A stretch of 64,000 nucleotides of DNA from Balneolaceae bacterium. GTDB taxonomy: Bacteria; Bacteroidota; Rhodothermia; Balneolales; Balneolaceae. The notes beneath the pieces were generated by a model. That model worked only from the letters and a program-made list of their open reading frames with translations, did no database searches and was not told the DNA's origin. Shown piece after piece: positions 39,935-50,159 of the stretch. Where the stretch lies: contig JAFIFB010000044.1 of the NCBI GenBank assembly GCA_020832285.1, positions 25,683 to 89,682 of the forward strand. Direction: 5' to 3'. Numbering within the stretch: the stretch's first letter is position 1; each line of letters opens with the position of its first letter. A program made the translations under genes and the position numbers.

Positions 39935-40145
39935 CTTTCTACTCTAATGCCCTTGTCGTTTCGACCGGAGCACCGGCGGGTTTGCGGTGCGTAGTGGAGT
40001 TCATCTTTTCCCCACGGAGCGAAACGTAGTGAAATCTCTTTGTTATCGGAGGGAGCATGTTGAGGCGTTGTTTGGGTTAGTCCTGCGAACAAGGAGGTCT
40101 CTCCATGCACTCGCTCCGCTCGTTTAGTCGAGATGACAGGCTCTA
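39935..40145. repeat. palindrome-rich intergenic repeat-like sequence
   Basis: TCGTTTCGACCGGAGC ... CTCTCCATGCACTCGCTCCGCTCGTTTAGTCGAGATGACAGG. Confidence 0.5.
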
Positions 40146-40411
40146 TTATATACAGTAGGCGGCGTATAAGATTCCCAAATTTGCAACGCCCTGATTTACA
40201 CCGCTGCATAATTATGTGACTCGGGATGAAAAAGGTTTTGGAGTTGCGGATTATATTAAATAAAAAATGTTTATCAGATTCAATAATTCAACAATTCTTT
40301 CAATAATCTATAAGTGTGAGTGTTCATCAGCGTAAATCAGCGAGAGATTGAACAGCCCTGTCATTTCTTCTGAGATTTTTTATCTGTATAAACCTTTGAT
40401 GAAGAGAATCT

Positions 40412-41089
40412 TCAAAGGATTTTAATGTCGTTTAGTGAACCATTTTCAATCTGAACTGTACGCTTGGGAAATTTTCGGATGGTTTCGTAATCATGCGTCA
40501 CCATTAGTACAGCCATACCTCGGTTATTAATCTGCTGAAGAAGCTCCATGATAGAGCTGCTCGCGTCTGGGTCGAGGTTACCCGTGGGTTCGTCAGCGAG
40601 CAGAAGGCGGGGTTCGTTGGCAAGAGCCCGTGCGATCACAACACGCTGTTTTTCTCCGCCTGAAAGATCATCTGGCATCGAATTTCGTTTGTGGCTCAGT
40701 CCCACCAGCCCCAATACTTCGAGTACCCGGTGTTTAATAAATCGTTTTTTATGGCCAGTTACCCGAAGGGCAAAAGAAACATTTTCAAATACATTCCGAT
40801 CTGGCAGGAGCTGAAAGTCCTGAAATACAACACCGATTCTCCTTCGCAGATAGGGTACTTTTTTATCAGGGAGATTGGCTACATCGTAATCAGCCACACG
40901 GATCATACCCTTGTCAGGTTTTACATCGCAATAGAGAAGTTTCAAAAATGAACTTTTTCCGGCACCGGTTTTGCCAATTACATAGCAGAATTCACCCGTT
41001 TCAAGATAGAAGTCGATACTGTCAAGAACGCGGTTCTGACCGTATGTAACCGATACGTTATTAAGCTGGATTACACCGTTTCCTGTCAT
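40412..41089 (-). CDS. ABC transporter ATP-binding protein, FtsE-like
   Basis: Walker A GKTGAGKSSFLKLLY, LSGGEKQRVVIARAL, LLADEPTGNLDP. Confidence 0.9.
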   Translation of the reverse strand: MTGNGVIQLNNVSVTYGQNRVLDSIDFYLETGEFCYVIGKTGAGKSSFLKLLYCDVKPDKGMIRVADYDVANLPDKKVPYLRRRIGVVFQDFQLLPDRNVFENVSFALRVTGHKKRFIKHRVLEVLGLVGLSHKRNSMPDDLSGGEKQRVVIARALANEPRLLLADEPTGNLDPDASSSIMELLQQINNRGMAVLMVTHDYETIRKFPKRTVQIENGSLNDIKIL

Positions 41090-41862
41090 TGCAGCACCAT
41101 CGTTATTCGTAAACTTTTCAGATGTGCGGGTTTCAATTCAAATCCGTCGTAAGCCTGCAAAATAGTAAAATCTGTTTTTTTTATGAGCGCTTCTATTTCG
41201 GACTGAGAATAAATTTTTTGCTGATGTTTCTCCTCATATTTCTCAACTGAGAGGCCTTCTTCGCCATTTTTTTGTTCGATCTGAAAGATATTCGTATGAA
41301 TTTTTGAAACCGGATCGAACGAACTCTCCCGCTGGTAACGAAATTTATTTTTCACGTATTTCACCTCATTGTTTAAAAATTTGATTGCTTTCCGGGAGTT
41401 TCGCGGAGTGGTAAAATCATACACAAAAATGCCGTCCGGGTTCAGAACTTTTTTTATTTCTTTGTGAAGTTTCAGGATATCCTCTTCATTGTGAAGATAG
41501 TTAATGCTGTCGAACACCATATACACCACATCGAATTTTTTTTTCAGTTGAAGGTTCAAAAAATTCATTGTTTTGAACTCAATCTGGGAATTTACTTTCG
41601 ATGCCTTTTTTTGTGCAATACGGATCATATCTTCCGAGGCATCCGTAGCGGTGATGTTGTAACAATCCAGTTCTTCCAGCGAGAGGGCGATGGTTCCGGT
41701 GCCGCAGGCAAGTTCCAGAAGATTTTCGGCTTCGGGTCTGTGTTCAAGGATGATTTCGTCGATATAATCGGCCCAGGTTTCGTAGTCCACGTCAGACATC
41801 ACCCGGTCGTAAATATCGGCAAGGACGGTATAATTAGGTTTTTTTTTGAAAGAAATACTCAT
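41086..41862 (-). CDS. class I SAM-dependent methyltransferase
   Basis: LLELACGTGTIALSLEEL, ATDASEDMIRIAQKKA. Confidence 0.9.
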   Translation of the reverse strand: MSISFKKKPNYTVLADIYDRVMSDVDYETWADYIDEIILEHRPEAENLLELACGTGTIALSLEELDCYNITATDASEDMIRIAQKKASKVNSQIEFKTMNFLNLQLKKKFDVVYMVFDSINYLHNEEDILKLHKEIKKVLNPDGIFVYDFTTPRNSRKAIKFLNNEVKYVKNKFRYQRESSFDPVSKIHTNIFQIEQKNGEEGLSVEKYEEKHQQKIYSQSEIEALIKKTDFTILQAYDGFELKPAHLKSLRITMVLQ

Positions 41863-42893
41863 GTAGCGATGTTATTTATGCGGTTAATGGCCATTTTCAC
41901 CGCAAGGTTATATGCTTCGATGAACGAGTGTTCATCGGCCTTATTCTTACCGGCTATTGCGAAGGCTGTTCCGTGATCCGGTGATGTACGGATGACCGGT
42001 AAACCAGCCGTAAAATTCACGCCCTGGCCGAATGAAAGTGTTTTGAATGGAATCAGCCCCTGATCGTGATACATTGCAAGCGTTGCATCAAACCTTTTGT
42101 AGAGGTGATTGCCAAAAAATCCGTCTGCTGCAAATGGCCCTTCTGCAACTATTCCTTCTCGTTGTGCCTGTTCAATGGCGGGTTGTATGATTCGCAGTTC
42201 TTCATCGCCGATCACACCGCCATCTCCCGCGTGCGGATTCAGCCCGAGTACGGCAATATTGGGTGACGAAATGGCAAAATCCTGCTGAAGGCTGCGGTTC
42301 AGAAGCTGCAACTGTTCAATAATCGAATCAGTTTTTATGGAATTTGCCACATCTTTTACTGGAATATGGATCGTGGAGATGGCAACCCTCAATACCCGGC
42401 TCACCAGCATCATCACCACTTTTTGGGCGGATGTTATTTCAGCAAGAAATTCGGTGTGGCCGGGTGTGGAGAATCCGGCTTTGGAAATCGCTTCTTTCGA
42501 GATAGGGGCAGTAACCAGTGCGTGGCAAGTCCTGTTCAGGCAAAATCGTGCACCTGTTTCAACGGCTTTCATTGCAGCCGCTCCCGCTTTTTTAGATACA
42601 GATCCGGATTGCAGAGAAATTTCGTCTTCTTCGAATGGATCGAACAAATAGATGTTTCCCGGTTTTAGCGATGTCGGGGTACTGATTTTTGTAAAGGGAA
42701 GGGTATCAGCAAGCTGTGTGGAGTAGTGTTTCAGTACGGTTTCACTGCCGATCCAAAGCGGAATAGACTGCTCAAGATCGGTTTTGGCAAGTGCTTTGAG
42801 AGCTACTTCCGGGCCGATCCCGTTGTAATCTCCCATACTTATAGCGATAATCGGTTTCATACCGAAAAATAGCAAACTGGGCTGCCCCGACAA
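41859..42893 (-). CDS. pdxA: 4-hydroxythreonine-4-phosphate dehydrogenase
   Basis: ISMGDYNGIGPEVALKAL, GHTEFLAEI, LGLNPHAGDGG, YHDQGLIPFKTLSFGQGVNFTAGLPVIRTSPDHGTAF. Confidence 0.95.
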   Translation of the reverse strand: MSGQPSLLFFGMKPIIAISMGDYNGIGPEVALKALAKTDLEQSIPLWIGSETVLKHYSTQLADTLPFTKISTPTSLKPGNIYLFDPFEEDEISLQSGSVSKKAGAAAMKAVETGARFCLNRTCHALVTAPISKEAISKAGFSTPGHTEFLAEITSAQKVVMMLVSRVLRVAISTIHIPVKDVANSIKTDSIIEQLQLLNRSLQQDFAISSPNIAVLGLNPHAGDGGVIGDEELRIIQPAIEQAQREGIVAEGPFAADGFFGNHLYKRFDATLAMYHDQGLIPFKTLSFGQGVNFTAGLPVIRTSPDHGTAFAIAGKNKADEHSFIEAYNLAVKMAINRINNIAT

Positions 42894-42929
42894 AGTTATT
42901 TGGCATAAATCTGTCGGGGCAAAAAATTG

Positions 42930-44324
42930 TTATGAAGACTCTGACACCAGCCTGAAATCACCAAATCCGGTTGTGGCTTCAAATATGAGTGTGCGGTTGG
43001 GGTACTCCCATACTTCCCGGGTAGGAGCATTTGCCGGCAGTCTTCGTTCTACATTGTTTGGGGGACCGTAAACGATGTATGCGCGCCCCTGGTCGGTATT
43101 ATAACCCGGTGTTTGCAGAGAAGAGAAATTCTGATATGCATAATCGATTCGCCGGTAATATTCTGCCATCAGCTCATTGTATTCGGTATCAGGGGTGGGG
43201 TCTCTTTCGGACCAAAACTCCCTGAATTTTCGCTCCCGCTCTGAAGATGAACCGGAGTTAATCCTTCTGAGCTCACTATCACTCACAATAAACCGAAGCA
43301 TCTCGATGGCTACATCGAGATTATAAAGGCTTACAGGCATATCCAGCCATTGTGAGTTGATGGTGCGTTCACCAATAGCCTCTTCATTGTCGTCAGCCAT
43401 CAGGCGCAGCCGGTAGCGTGCATTTTCAAAATCCTGGTTTGGAATGGTTACATGGGCGTAACGCACACCTTCTTCCTGCAGATTGGCACTTAAATGAAAT
43501 CCGTCTGAGGATTCTCTGAACGAGGCTGAGTTAAAATGTATGATCTGGTCATCAGTGATTTCTATGGAATGGCGTACATCTCCAACTGTTGTACTCTCGC
43601 CTGAAGCCATTCTATGGAGATTTAATGTGAGTGTTTCAGCTTCGAGATTTTCTTCTTTTGGAAGCCGGATCAACAGGCTGTAATCCTGCCCGTAGAGAAC
43701 ATTGTTTCCATAATTAAGCAGTGTGGCATTGATGGAATTACCCGAAATTTCATATTCGCTGACGATGATAAATTCTGCATTTTCACTTTCGCTGTAGTCC
43801 GGAACCCTGAAGGAGCGGCGGGTTGATGGCTGCTCACGGACCGAACCTGCCCTGGCGAGCTGTAATTCGTAATGATACTGGCCGGAATCAAGTGTAGTTA
43901 AAGTATGGCCCTGAACGTAATCAAATCGTGATTTGGTGGCTTCGAATGAATCTACCCAAACTGTATCCTGCCATGTATCGCGGAATACGGATGTAGCAGC
44001 GCTGGCACGGCGAGATGTTGGTGCTTGCCCCTCAAATATCTCTACACCCATACGTATAGGGGCATAGTATTCGGCATCACCAGAGGGTGTTGACATGCCG
44101 GGCCGGGCTCTCAGAAAAGGGATGAAATCGTAATCGAGCCGAAACAACACGGCGAGTTGTGCAGGGCCATCTTCCGAAGGAATGACAATATGATCTATAT
44201 AGGCTGCCGGCTGGTCGGTGCGCTGAAGCAGCGATTCATAGGTAGTGGCTCCCCTTCGCTGGGCTTCGGCATCAAACACAGAGAGAAACAGCAAAGCTGC
44301 CAGCAGTATGGTTAGTCTGTACAT
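42930..44324 (-). CDS. GWxTD domain-containing exported protein
   Basis: FREFWSERDPTPDTEYNELMAEYYRRIDYAYQNFSS...GYNTDQGRAYIVYGPPNNVER. Confidence 0.85.
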   Translation of the reverse strand: MYRLTILLAALLFLSVFDAEAQRRGATTYESLLQRTDQPAAYIDHIVIPSEDGPAQLAVLFRLDYDFIPFLRARPGMSTPSGDAEYYAPIRMGVEIFEGQAPTSRRASAATSVFRDTWQDTVWVDSFEATKSRFDYVQGHTLTTLDSGQYHYELQLARAGSVREQPSTRRSFRVPDYSESENAEFIIVSEYEISGNSINATLLNYGNNVLYGQDYSLLIRLPKEENLEAETLTLNLHRMASGESTTVGDVRHSIEITDDQIIHFNSASFRESSDGFHLSANLQEEGVRYAHVTIPNQDFENARYRLRLMADDNEEAIGERTINSQWLDMPVSLYNLDVAIEMLRFIVSDSELRRINSGSSSERERKFREFWSERDPTPDTEYNELMAEYYRRIDYAYQNFSSLQTPGYNTDQGRAYIVYGPPNNVERRLPANAPTREVWEYPNRTLIFEATTGFGDFRLVSESS

Positions 44325-44444
44325 AGTCTGTAGGGTTTAATTTAATTCAAATAGATTCGGGCACAATAGTCTGATATACTTGGAACGTGAACATTACAAT
44401 GAGTATTATCAATCCTGAATAAATAAAATTAATTCATTCTGATC

Positions 44445-46055
44445 ATGAAAGAAAACCGGATGCAGGATTTGCTTGAAGAGCTAAAGAAAGAAGAGGAGAA
44501 GATTAAAAAAGGAGGGGGTGCTTCAAAAATTGAAAAAGAACACATAAAAGGAAAGATGACAGCAAGAGAACGAATCAACATGCTGCTGGATGATGATGAA
44601 GAGTTCTGCGAAATAGGCCTTTGGGCTGCCTATGGCATGTATAAAGAAGAGGGAGGATGCCCTTCGGCCGGTGTGATAACAGGAATCGGAAACGTTTGTG
44701 GCCGGTCATGTATGATTGTAGCCAACGATGCTACTGTGAAAGCAGGTGCGTGGTTCCCGATGACGGCCAAAAAGAATTTACGGGCACAGGAAATTGCTAT
44801 CGAAAATCATCTGCCCATCATCTATCTGGTTGATTCTGCCGGGGTGTACCTGCCCATGCAAGATGAAATATTCCCGGACAAAGAACATTTTGGACGAATT
44901 TTCAGAAATAATGCCGTGATCAGTGCAAAGGGAATTCCGCAGATTGCAGCGATTATGGGAAGCTGTGTGGCTGGCGGGGCATACCTGCCGATAATGAGTG
45001 ACGAAGCGCTCATTGTGGATGGCACCGGCACTGTTTTTCTGGCGGGAAACTATCTTGTCAAAGCAGCCATCGGCGAGGATGTGGACAACGAAACCCTCGG
45101 CGGGGCAAGCGCTCACACAGAAATCAGCGGGGTAACCGATTACAAGATGAAAGATGACACCGAATGTCTGCTAACGATCCGGAGTCTTGTGGATAAACTG
45201 GGACCATATAATACTGCCGGATTCAACAGGAAAAAACCGGTTGCCCCGGAGCTGAAGATGAATGAAGTGCTAAACACTTTCCCTGAAGATCGAACAAAAC
45301 CGTATGATATGTTTCCGATCCTGCAATCGATTGTGGATGCGGGGAGTATCACCGAGTATAAAAAAGGCTACGGACAAACCCTGATAACCACTTATGCCCG
45401 GATCGATGGATGGAGTGTGGGGATTGTAGCCAATCAGCGGAAGATTGTACGTACAAATGCCGGTGAAATGCAGATAGGCGGAGTGATTTATTCCGACAGC
45501 GCCGATAAAGCCGCCCGGTTTGTGATGAATTGTAATCAGAAAAAAATACCAATACTGTTTTTACAGGATGTAACCGGTTTTATGATCGGCAAGCGGAGCG
45601 AGCACGGAGGTATTATTAAAGATGGTGCGAAAATGGTGAATGCCGTGGCAAATTCAACTGTACCGAAAATTACCGTGATAGTAGGAAACAGTTATGGGGC
45701 TGGCAACTACGCTATGTGCGGAAAAGCGTACGACCCCCGGTTTATCTATGCCTGGCCCACCGCTCAAATTGCAGTGATGGGAGGGACACAAGCCGCGAAA
45801 GTGCTTACTCAAATTCAGGTATCGTCACTTGAAAAGAGGGGTAAAGAACTCAGGGATGAAGATAAAGCCGCCATTCTTGAAAAAATAAAAAGCCGTTACG
45901 ACCGCCAGACCGACGTGCGATACGCTGCTGCACGGCTCTGGGTAGATGGTATCATCGATCCGAATGAGACACGCCGCAGGGTTTCACATGCTATCGAATG
46001 CGCCAATCACAATTCAGAAATCCCGGGATTTAAAACAGGTGTGATACAGGTTTAG
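44445..46055 (+). CDS. acyl-CoA carboxylase carboxyltransferase (beta) subunit
   Basis: KMTARERINMLLDDDEEFCEIG, GSCVAGGAYLPIMSDEALIV, VGNSYGAGNYAMCGKAYDPRFIYAWPTA. Confidence 0.94.
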   Translation: MKENRMQDLLEELKKEEEKIKKGGGASKIEKEHIKGKMTARERINMLLDDDEEFCEIGLWAAYGMYKEEGGCPSAGVITGIGNVCGRSCMIVANDATVKAGAWFPMTAKKNLRAQEIAIENHLPIIYLVDSAGVYLPMQDEIFPDKEHFGRIFRNNAVISAKGIPQIAAIMGSCVAGGAYLPIMSDEALIVDGTGTVFLAGNYLVKAAIGEDVDNETLGGASAHTEISGVTDYKMKDDTECLLTIRSLVDKLGPYNTAGFNRKKPVAPELKMNEVLNTFPEDRTKPYDMFPILQSIVDAGSITEYKKGYGQTLITTYARIDGWSVGIVANQRKIVRTNAGEMQIGGVIYSDSADKAARFVMNCNQKKIPILFLQDVTGFMIGKRSEHGGIIKDGAKMVNAVANSTVPKITVIVGNSYGAGNYAMCGKAYDPRFIYAWPTAQIAVMGGTQAAKVLTQIQVSSLEKRGKELRDEDKAAILEKIKSRYDRQTDVRYAAARLWVDGIIDPNETRRRVSHAIECANHNSEIPGFKTGVIQV

Positions 46056-46629
46056 ATCTCGCTTGTGACACCCTTTATGTGTCTTGGTACTGGTCTACTT
46101 CGCCACCCACTACGTTGAAACTTCGATGGTCAGGAAGGCTACGCAGACTGGAGGTGCGGGATACTGGGTACTGGATTTATCAACCCCAGATCCTTTGCGC
46201 TCGTTGCGCTCTTTGCGATTACCCTCCTGCCCGAACATTGGCCTGTACCTGATTTAAATCGAGCCACCCAACTGGCAAGAACCGCAGAAGTACCTGCCTC
46301 TCAAATAAAATTGAACATCTAACCTCCGATTTAAACCGATGTTTTTCATAAATCGAGCCGGAGGTTTTAGGTTTTGGTCTTCCTCTTGTCCCCGGGTTCC
46401 GCAAAAGTACTCCACCCGGGGCTATTTGATGGCCGCCCGCTTTGGGGCTAATTCAGGGGTAAGCACCAAACTATATGCAATGTGTTGGATCTTGCCATAA
46501 TATCGAATATCGATCCATCGAATATCGAGTATCGATTAATCGTTATCCGGGGATTTCAAATCTAAATGAATGGGAGGTCTTTGACCCAAGCGACCTGCCC
46601 TAAAGGGATCGCTGTGCGACAAGAGTTCC

Positions 46630-46790
46630 CTTGTGCTTTTCAAGGGCTCCTGGCAGAGTCGCGACACATTGCTCTGATATGCCTTAAAGCCAACCAATCA
46701 CTCAATCCACAACTCACCGAAATAACGGTTTCTGCGACTTGCAGGAACTCCGCTTCGCTAAGTACTCTGCCAGGTTGTTTATTTCAAAGT
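46630..46790. repeat. ~160-bp dispersed structured repeat, copy 2
   Basis: Matches 1441-1604; perfect 11-bp inverted repeat CCTGGCAGAGT (46649-46659) / ACTCTGCCAGG (46764-46774). Confidence 0.85.
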
Positions 46791-47138
46791 TGAAATGAAT
46801 GACCGATATTATGGCACAAACGCCTCACATGTGCCAGTTGCAGAATAAGCATATCTCTTTTGTATCACTTAACTATTTGACTGGTAATAGGCTGGATATC
46901 GCACAATCCGGCATTCACTTGCAGATGATAAATGATCTGCCCTGAGTAAACGAACTGTTAATTCTTTTAAGAAACAGACCATTTAAACACCGAAGAGTCG
47001 ATTTACAAAATTTAATAGGGTCAAAATTACTTAACACCAAGTTTACGTCAGATTAACACAGGGGTAATATAATCCGCTTTTCTTACCTGCATCACAATCA
47101 ATGATGTGTTAACAAATCAAAAAACACAAGACCAATCT

Positions 47139-49952
47139 ATGAAAACAGAGATAATTGCAGTTATATTAACAATTCTGCTCACTTTGGTAATGGCCATTGA
47201 CCTTACGGCACAGAGTGAGAACAACAGAGCAAGCATCTATGGTATTGTAACTGATGCTGAAACCGGAGATCCCTTAACCGGTGCAACTGTAGTTGTTCGT
47301 GGTACAAATATCGGCACATCCACAGACATTGAAGGGCGTTTTCGCCTTCGCAGAGTTCCAGCAGGCACACAAAAACTTACCATAAACTATATTGGCTATG
47401 AGGCTTTTGAGGAAGAGATCGTTCTTGAAGGGGATGTACAGCTTCGTAAAGATGTCGCTTTACAAATCGGCCGGCTGGAACTGGAAGGTGTGAATGTTGT
47501 GGCACAGGCCATTGGACAGGCAGGTGCATATAATCGCCAGCGAAATGCACCCAATATTATGACGGTGGTCTCCGATGAACAGATTCAGCGGTTTCCGGAT
47601 CTTAACGTATCGGACGCACTTCGCAGAATGCCGGGGATTTCCACAGAAGAATTCCGGGGCGAAGCAACTGCGATGTATGTGCGCGGTATGGCTCCGGGCA
47701 TGAACACAGTTACACTCGATGGTGAAAGATTAGCAACAACAGGAACCACCGACAGAGATGTTGCTCTTACTGGGCTGTCATCTGATCTTGTTGGCGCCAT
47801 TGAAGTTACCAAAGCAATCACGCCGGATATGGACGCTGACACCGTTGGCGGTTCTGTGAACCTGGTTGCAAACCGAACGGTTGGTGATCAGCGAATTTTT
47901 AATGTAATGACATCTGGCGGATGGCACAATTTTGCAGGTATCGGTAATCCAAAAGCCAGCGTTCATTATGGCCGTTCAAGTGGCAACCTAAGCTATTCGC
48001 TTCGGGGAAACATTGGCCGTGAAAACCGAAGGATGGACGATATTCGCCACTTCTGGAGCGAACAGGAATTTAACGGCCAGATGATCGACCGAATCGATCA
48101 GATGAGAATTGGCGAATATGAGTTTCAAACAGACCGCTACGCTCTTGCAGGCCGGCTCGATTACAGGCTGAACGACAATCACTCACTGTTTGTGCGCGGT
48201 ATGTACAACATGAGGGATAAACGCGGCATCCGTCACCAATTCAGGCTTCGTCCAGATCGCGGAGACATTGTTAATTTGAATGGATCTGTCTACGAAATTT
48301 CAGGAGTAAGGGTTGAACCGATTGGCCGGCGAAATCATATCCAGAATGAACTTGCCAGTTTAACAGTAGGCGGCGAAAGTGATTTTAGTTCCATGACGAT
48401 GGATTATAGCTTCACCTATTCTTATGGAACACACAATTCCCCATACCAGGAATATTTACGATATCGGGTAAATGGCATGGATATGACGTATGATGTTTCT
48501 GACAGAAATTCTGCTATAGTTAGCTGGATAAACGGTTCGGAAGCAACGCTTTCAGATCCAGCAAATTTCAGTATGACCCGCTACGAAAACCGGATTGATG
48601 ATGTGGTAGATAACGACATCAACACTCGTGTGAACTTTACGATGCCGTATAATCTTGGGAATGCAGCCGGTAACTTTAAATTTGGTGGTCGTTTCTTCCA
48701 TAAGCAAAAAGACCGCGACCATGAAGTAATCGAATACAATGATATCAATGGCACATTTTTGATGAGCGAAGTGGCTTCAAGTAATTTTAACCGGGAACTG
48801 GTTGATGGCAGGTACCAGATATTCCACACAGTTGACTGGTCGAAAGGAGTTCCGTTCAAGGAAGCAAACATGAGTAATTTCCAGATGGATTCTGATGATG
48901 AACTGGAGTTCTATCTCATTTCTGATCCCTCGGACTACATTGCCACTGAAACCGTTGCAGCAGCCTACCTTATGACCACCATCGAGTTTGATGACTGGAT
49001 GTTTCTTGCTGGTGTACGTGCCGAAAATACCGGTACCACCTATAAAGGAAATCGTACACTGATCGACGAAAACGAACAATTTGCGGGTCGGCAGCAGATG
49101 GAAGAGAGCGGTACATATCTCAAATTCTTCCCGATGGCTCACATTCGTTACAATCTCACAGATCGTTCAAACATCCGTTTGGCGTGGACCAATGCCATTG
49201 CCCGACCATCATTCACTGACCTGGCACCTTTTGAAATTGCCAATTTTGAAAGCGAATCGGTACGTCGTGGTAATCCTAATCTGAAAGCATCGCGTGTGAT
49301 GAATATCGACCTGATGTATGAGCAGTATTTCAGAAGTGTGGGTATTTTCTCAGCCGGATTGTTCTACAAGAGCCTGCAGGACTTTGTGTTTGAAGAAGTA
49401 TCTGTGGAATCTACAGGGCCGTTTGAGGGATTCCAGGCTAGAATGCCACAGAATGGAACTACTGCAGAAGTTTGGGGCGCTGAAGTTGCCTGGGAGCAAC
49501 GACTGCACTTTTTACCCGGTTTCCTGAGCGGTCTTGGTATCTATGGCAATTATACGTGGTCTGGCTCCAACGCCCAGCTCCGAATTGACAGGGAAGTAGA
49601 ACTGCCGCGTCAAATTCCGCATGTTATCAACACAGCACTTACGTTTGAAAGAGGCGGTTTTTATTCGATGCTGTCATACAATTACCAGAGCACGTATTTG
49701 TATCAAGTTAGTACCTCGCAAGTTTCGAACCACCGAAGTCACCTGTTCCCGACCAATGACAGGTACATGCGATGGCAAGACAGGCTTGATCTGACCCTCA
49801 GGTACCAGGCAACCGATTTCATCCAGATATTTGCTGATGCCAGGAATCTGACAAACTCTCCGCAGCTTTGGTATGATGGCGGCCCGGAGTTTCACTACCG
49901 CTCATCATTTAACCATGTAAATGCTACCATGGGAGTTCGTTTAACTTTCTAA
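47139..49952 (+). CDS. TonB-dependent receptor with carboxypeptidase-regulatory-like N-domain
   Basis: IYGIVTDAETGDPLTGATVVVRGTNIGTSTDIEGRFRL, plug DALRRMPGISTEEFRGEATAMYVRGM, C-terminal TMGVRLTF. Confidence 0.93.
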   Translation: MKTEIIAVILTILLTLVMAIDLTAQSENNRASIYGIVTDAETGDPLTGATVVVRGTNIGTSTDIEGRFRLRRVPAGTQKLTINYIGYEAFEEEIVLEGDVQLRKDVALQIGRLELEGVNVVAQAIGQAGAYNRQRNAPNIMTVVSDEQIQRFPDLNVSDALRRMPGISTEEFRGEATAMYVRGMAPGMNTVTLDGERLATTGTTDRDVALTGLSSDLVGAIEVTKAITPDMDADTVGGSVNLVANRTVGDQRIFNVMTSGGWHNFAGIGNPKASVHYGRSSGNLSYSLRGNIGRENRRMDDIRHFWSEQEFNGQMIDRIDQMRIGEYEFQTDRYALAGRLDYRLNDNHSLFVRGMYNMRDKRGIRHQFRLRPDRGDIVNLNGSVYEISGVRVEPIGRRNHIQNELASLTVGGESDFSSMTMDYSFTYSYGTHNSPYQEYLRYRVNGMDMTYDVSDRNSAIVSWINGSEATLSDPANFSMTRYENRIDDVVDNDINTRVNFTMPYNLGNAAGNFKFGGRFFHKQKDRDHEVIEYNDINGTFLMSEVASSNFNRELVDGRYQIFHTVDWSKGVPFKEANMSNFQMDSDDELEFYLISDPSDYIATETVAAAYLMTTIEFDDWMFLAGVRAENTGTTYKGNRTLIDENEQFAGRQQMEESGTYLKFFPMAHIRYNLTDRSNIRLAWTNAIARPSFTDLAPFEIANFESESVRRGNPNLKASRVMNIDLMYEQYFRSVGIFSAGLFYKSLQDFVFEEVSVESTGPFEGFQARMPQNGTTAEVWGAEVAWEQRLHFLPGFLSGLGIYGNYTWSGSNAQLRIDREVELPRQIPHVINTALTFERGGFYSMLSYNYQSTYLYQVSTSQVSNHRSHLFPTNDRYMRWQDRLDLTLRYQATDFIQIFADARNLTNSPQLWYDGGPEFHYRSSFNHVNATMGVRLTF

Positions 49953-50064
49953 TTTGAGTTTGGTATTAATTGATTTAGGCAGGTTTTAGATAATTTTGTC
50001 TTTTTGGACAGCCTCAAACTCATTACACAAATTCTTATATCGTAATTACTAAATATAAAATTTG

Positions 50065-50103
50065 AAAGTGGCACGGGCAGAAATACTCGTTCCACTTTTC
50101 TAT
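50065..50103 (+). terminator. likely terminator downstream of TonB-dependent receptor
   Basis: AAAGTGG-c-ACG ... CGT-t-CCACTTT hairpin followed by T-rich run. Confidence 0.6.
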
Positions 50104-50159
50104 TTCTGCACTATTGAGTTAAAAATCATCAGCCGTTAATTTGATTCAATCTGAACAAT

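Noticed and set aside
39724-40209. 161-aa ORF
   Set aside because: Translation of an intergenic repeat-like block plus the glycerate kinase 5' region; no protein features.
46566-46793. 75-aa ORF over repeat copy 2
   Set aside because: The matching copy at 1441-1604 does not keep the frame, so coding is unlikely.
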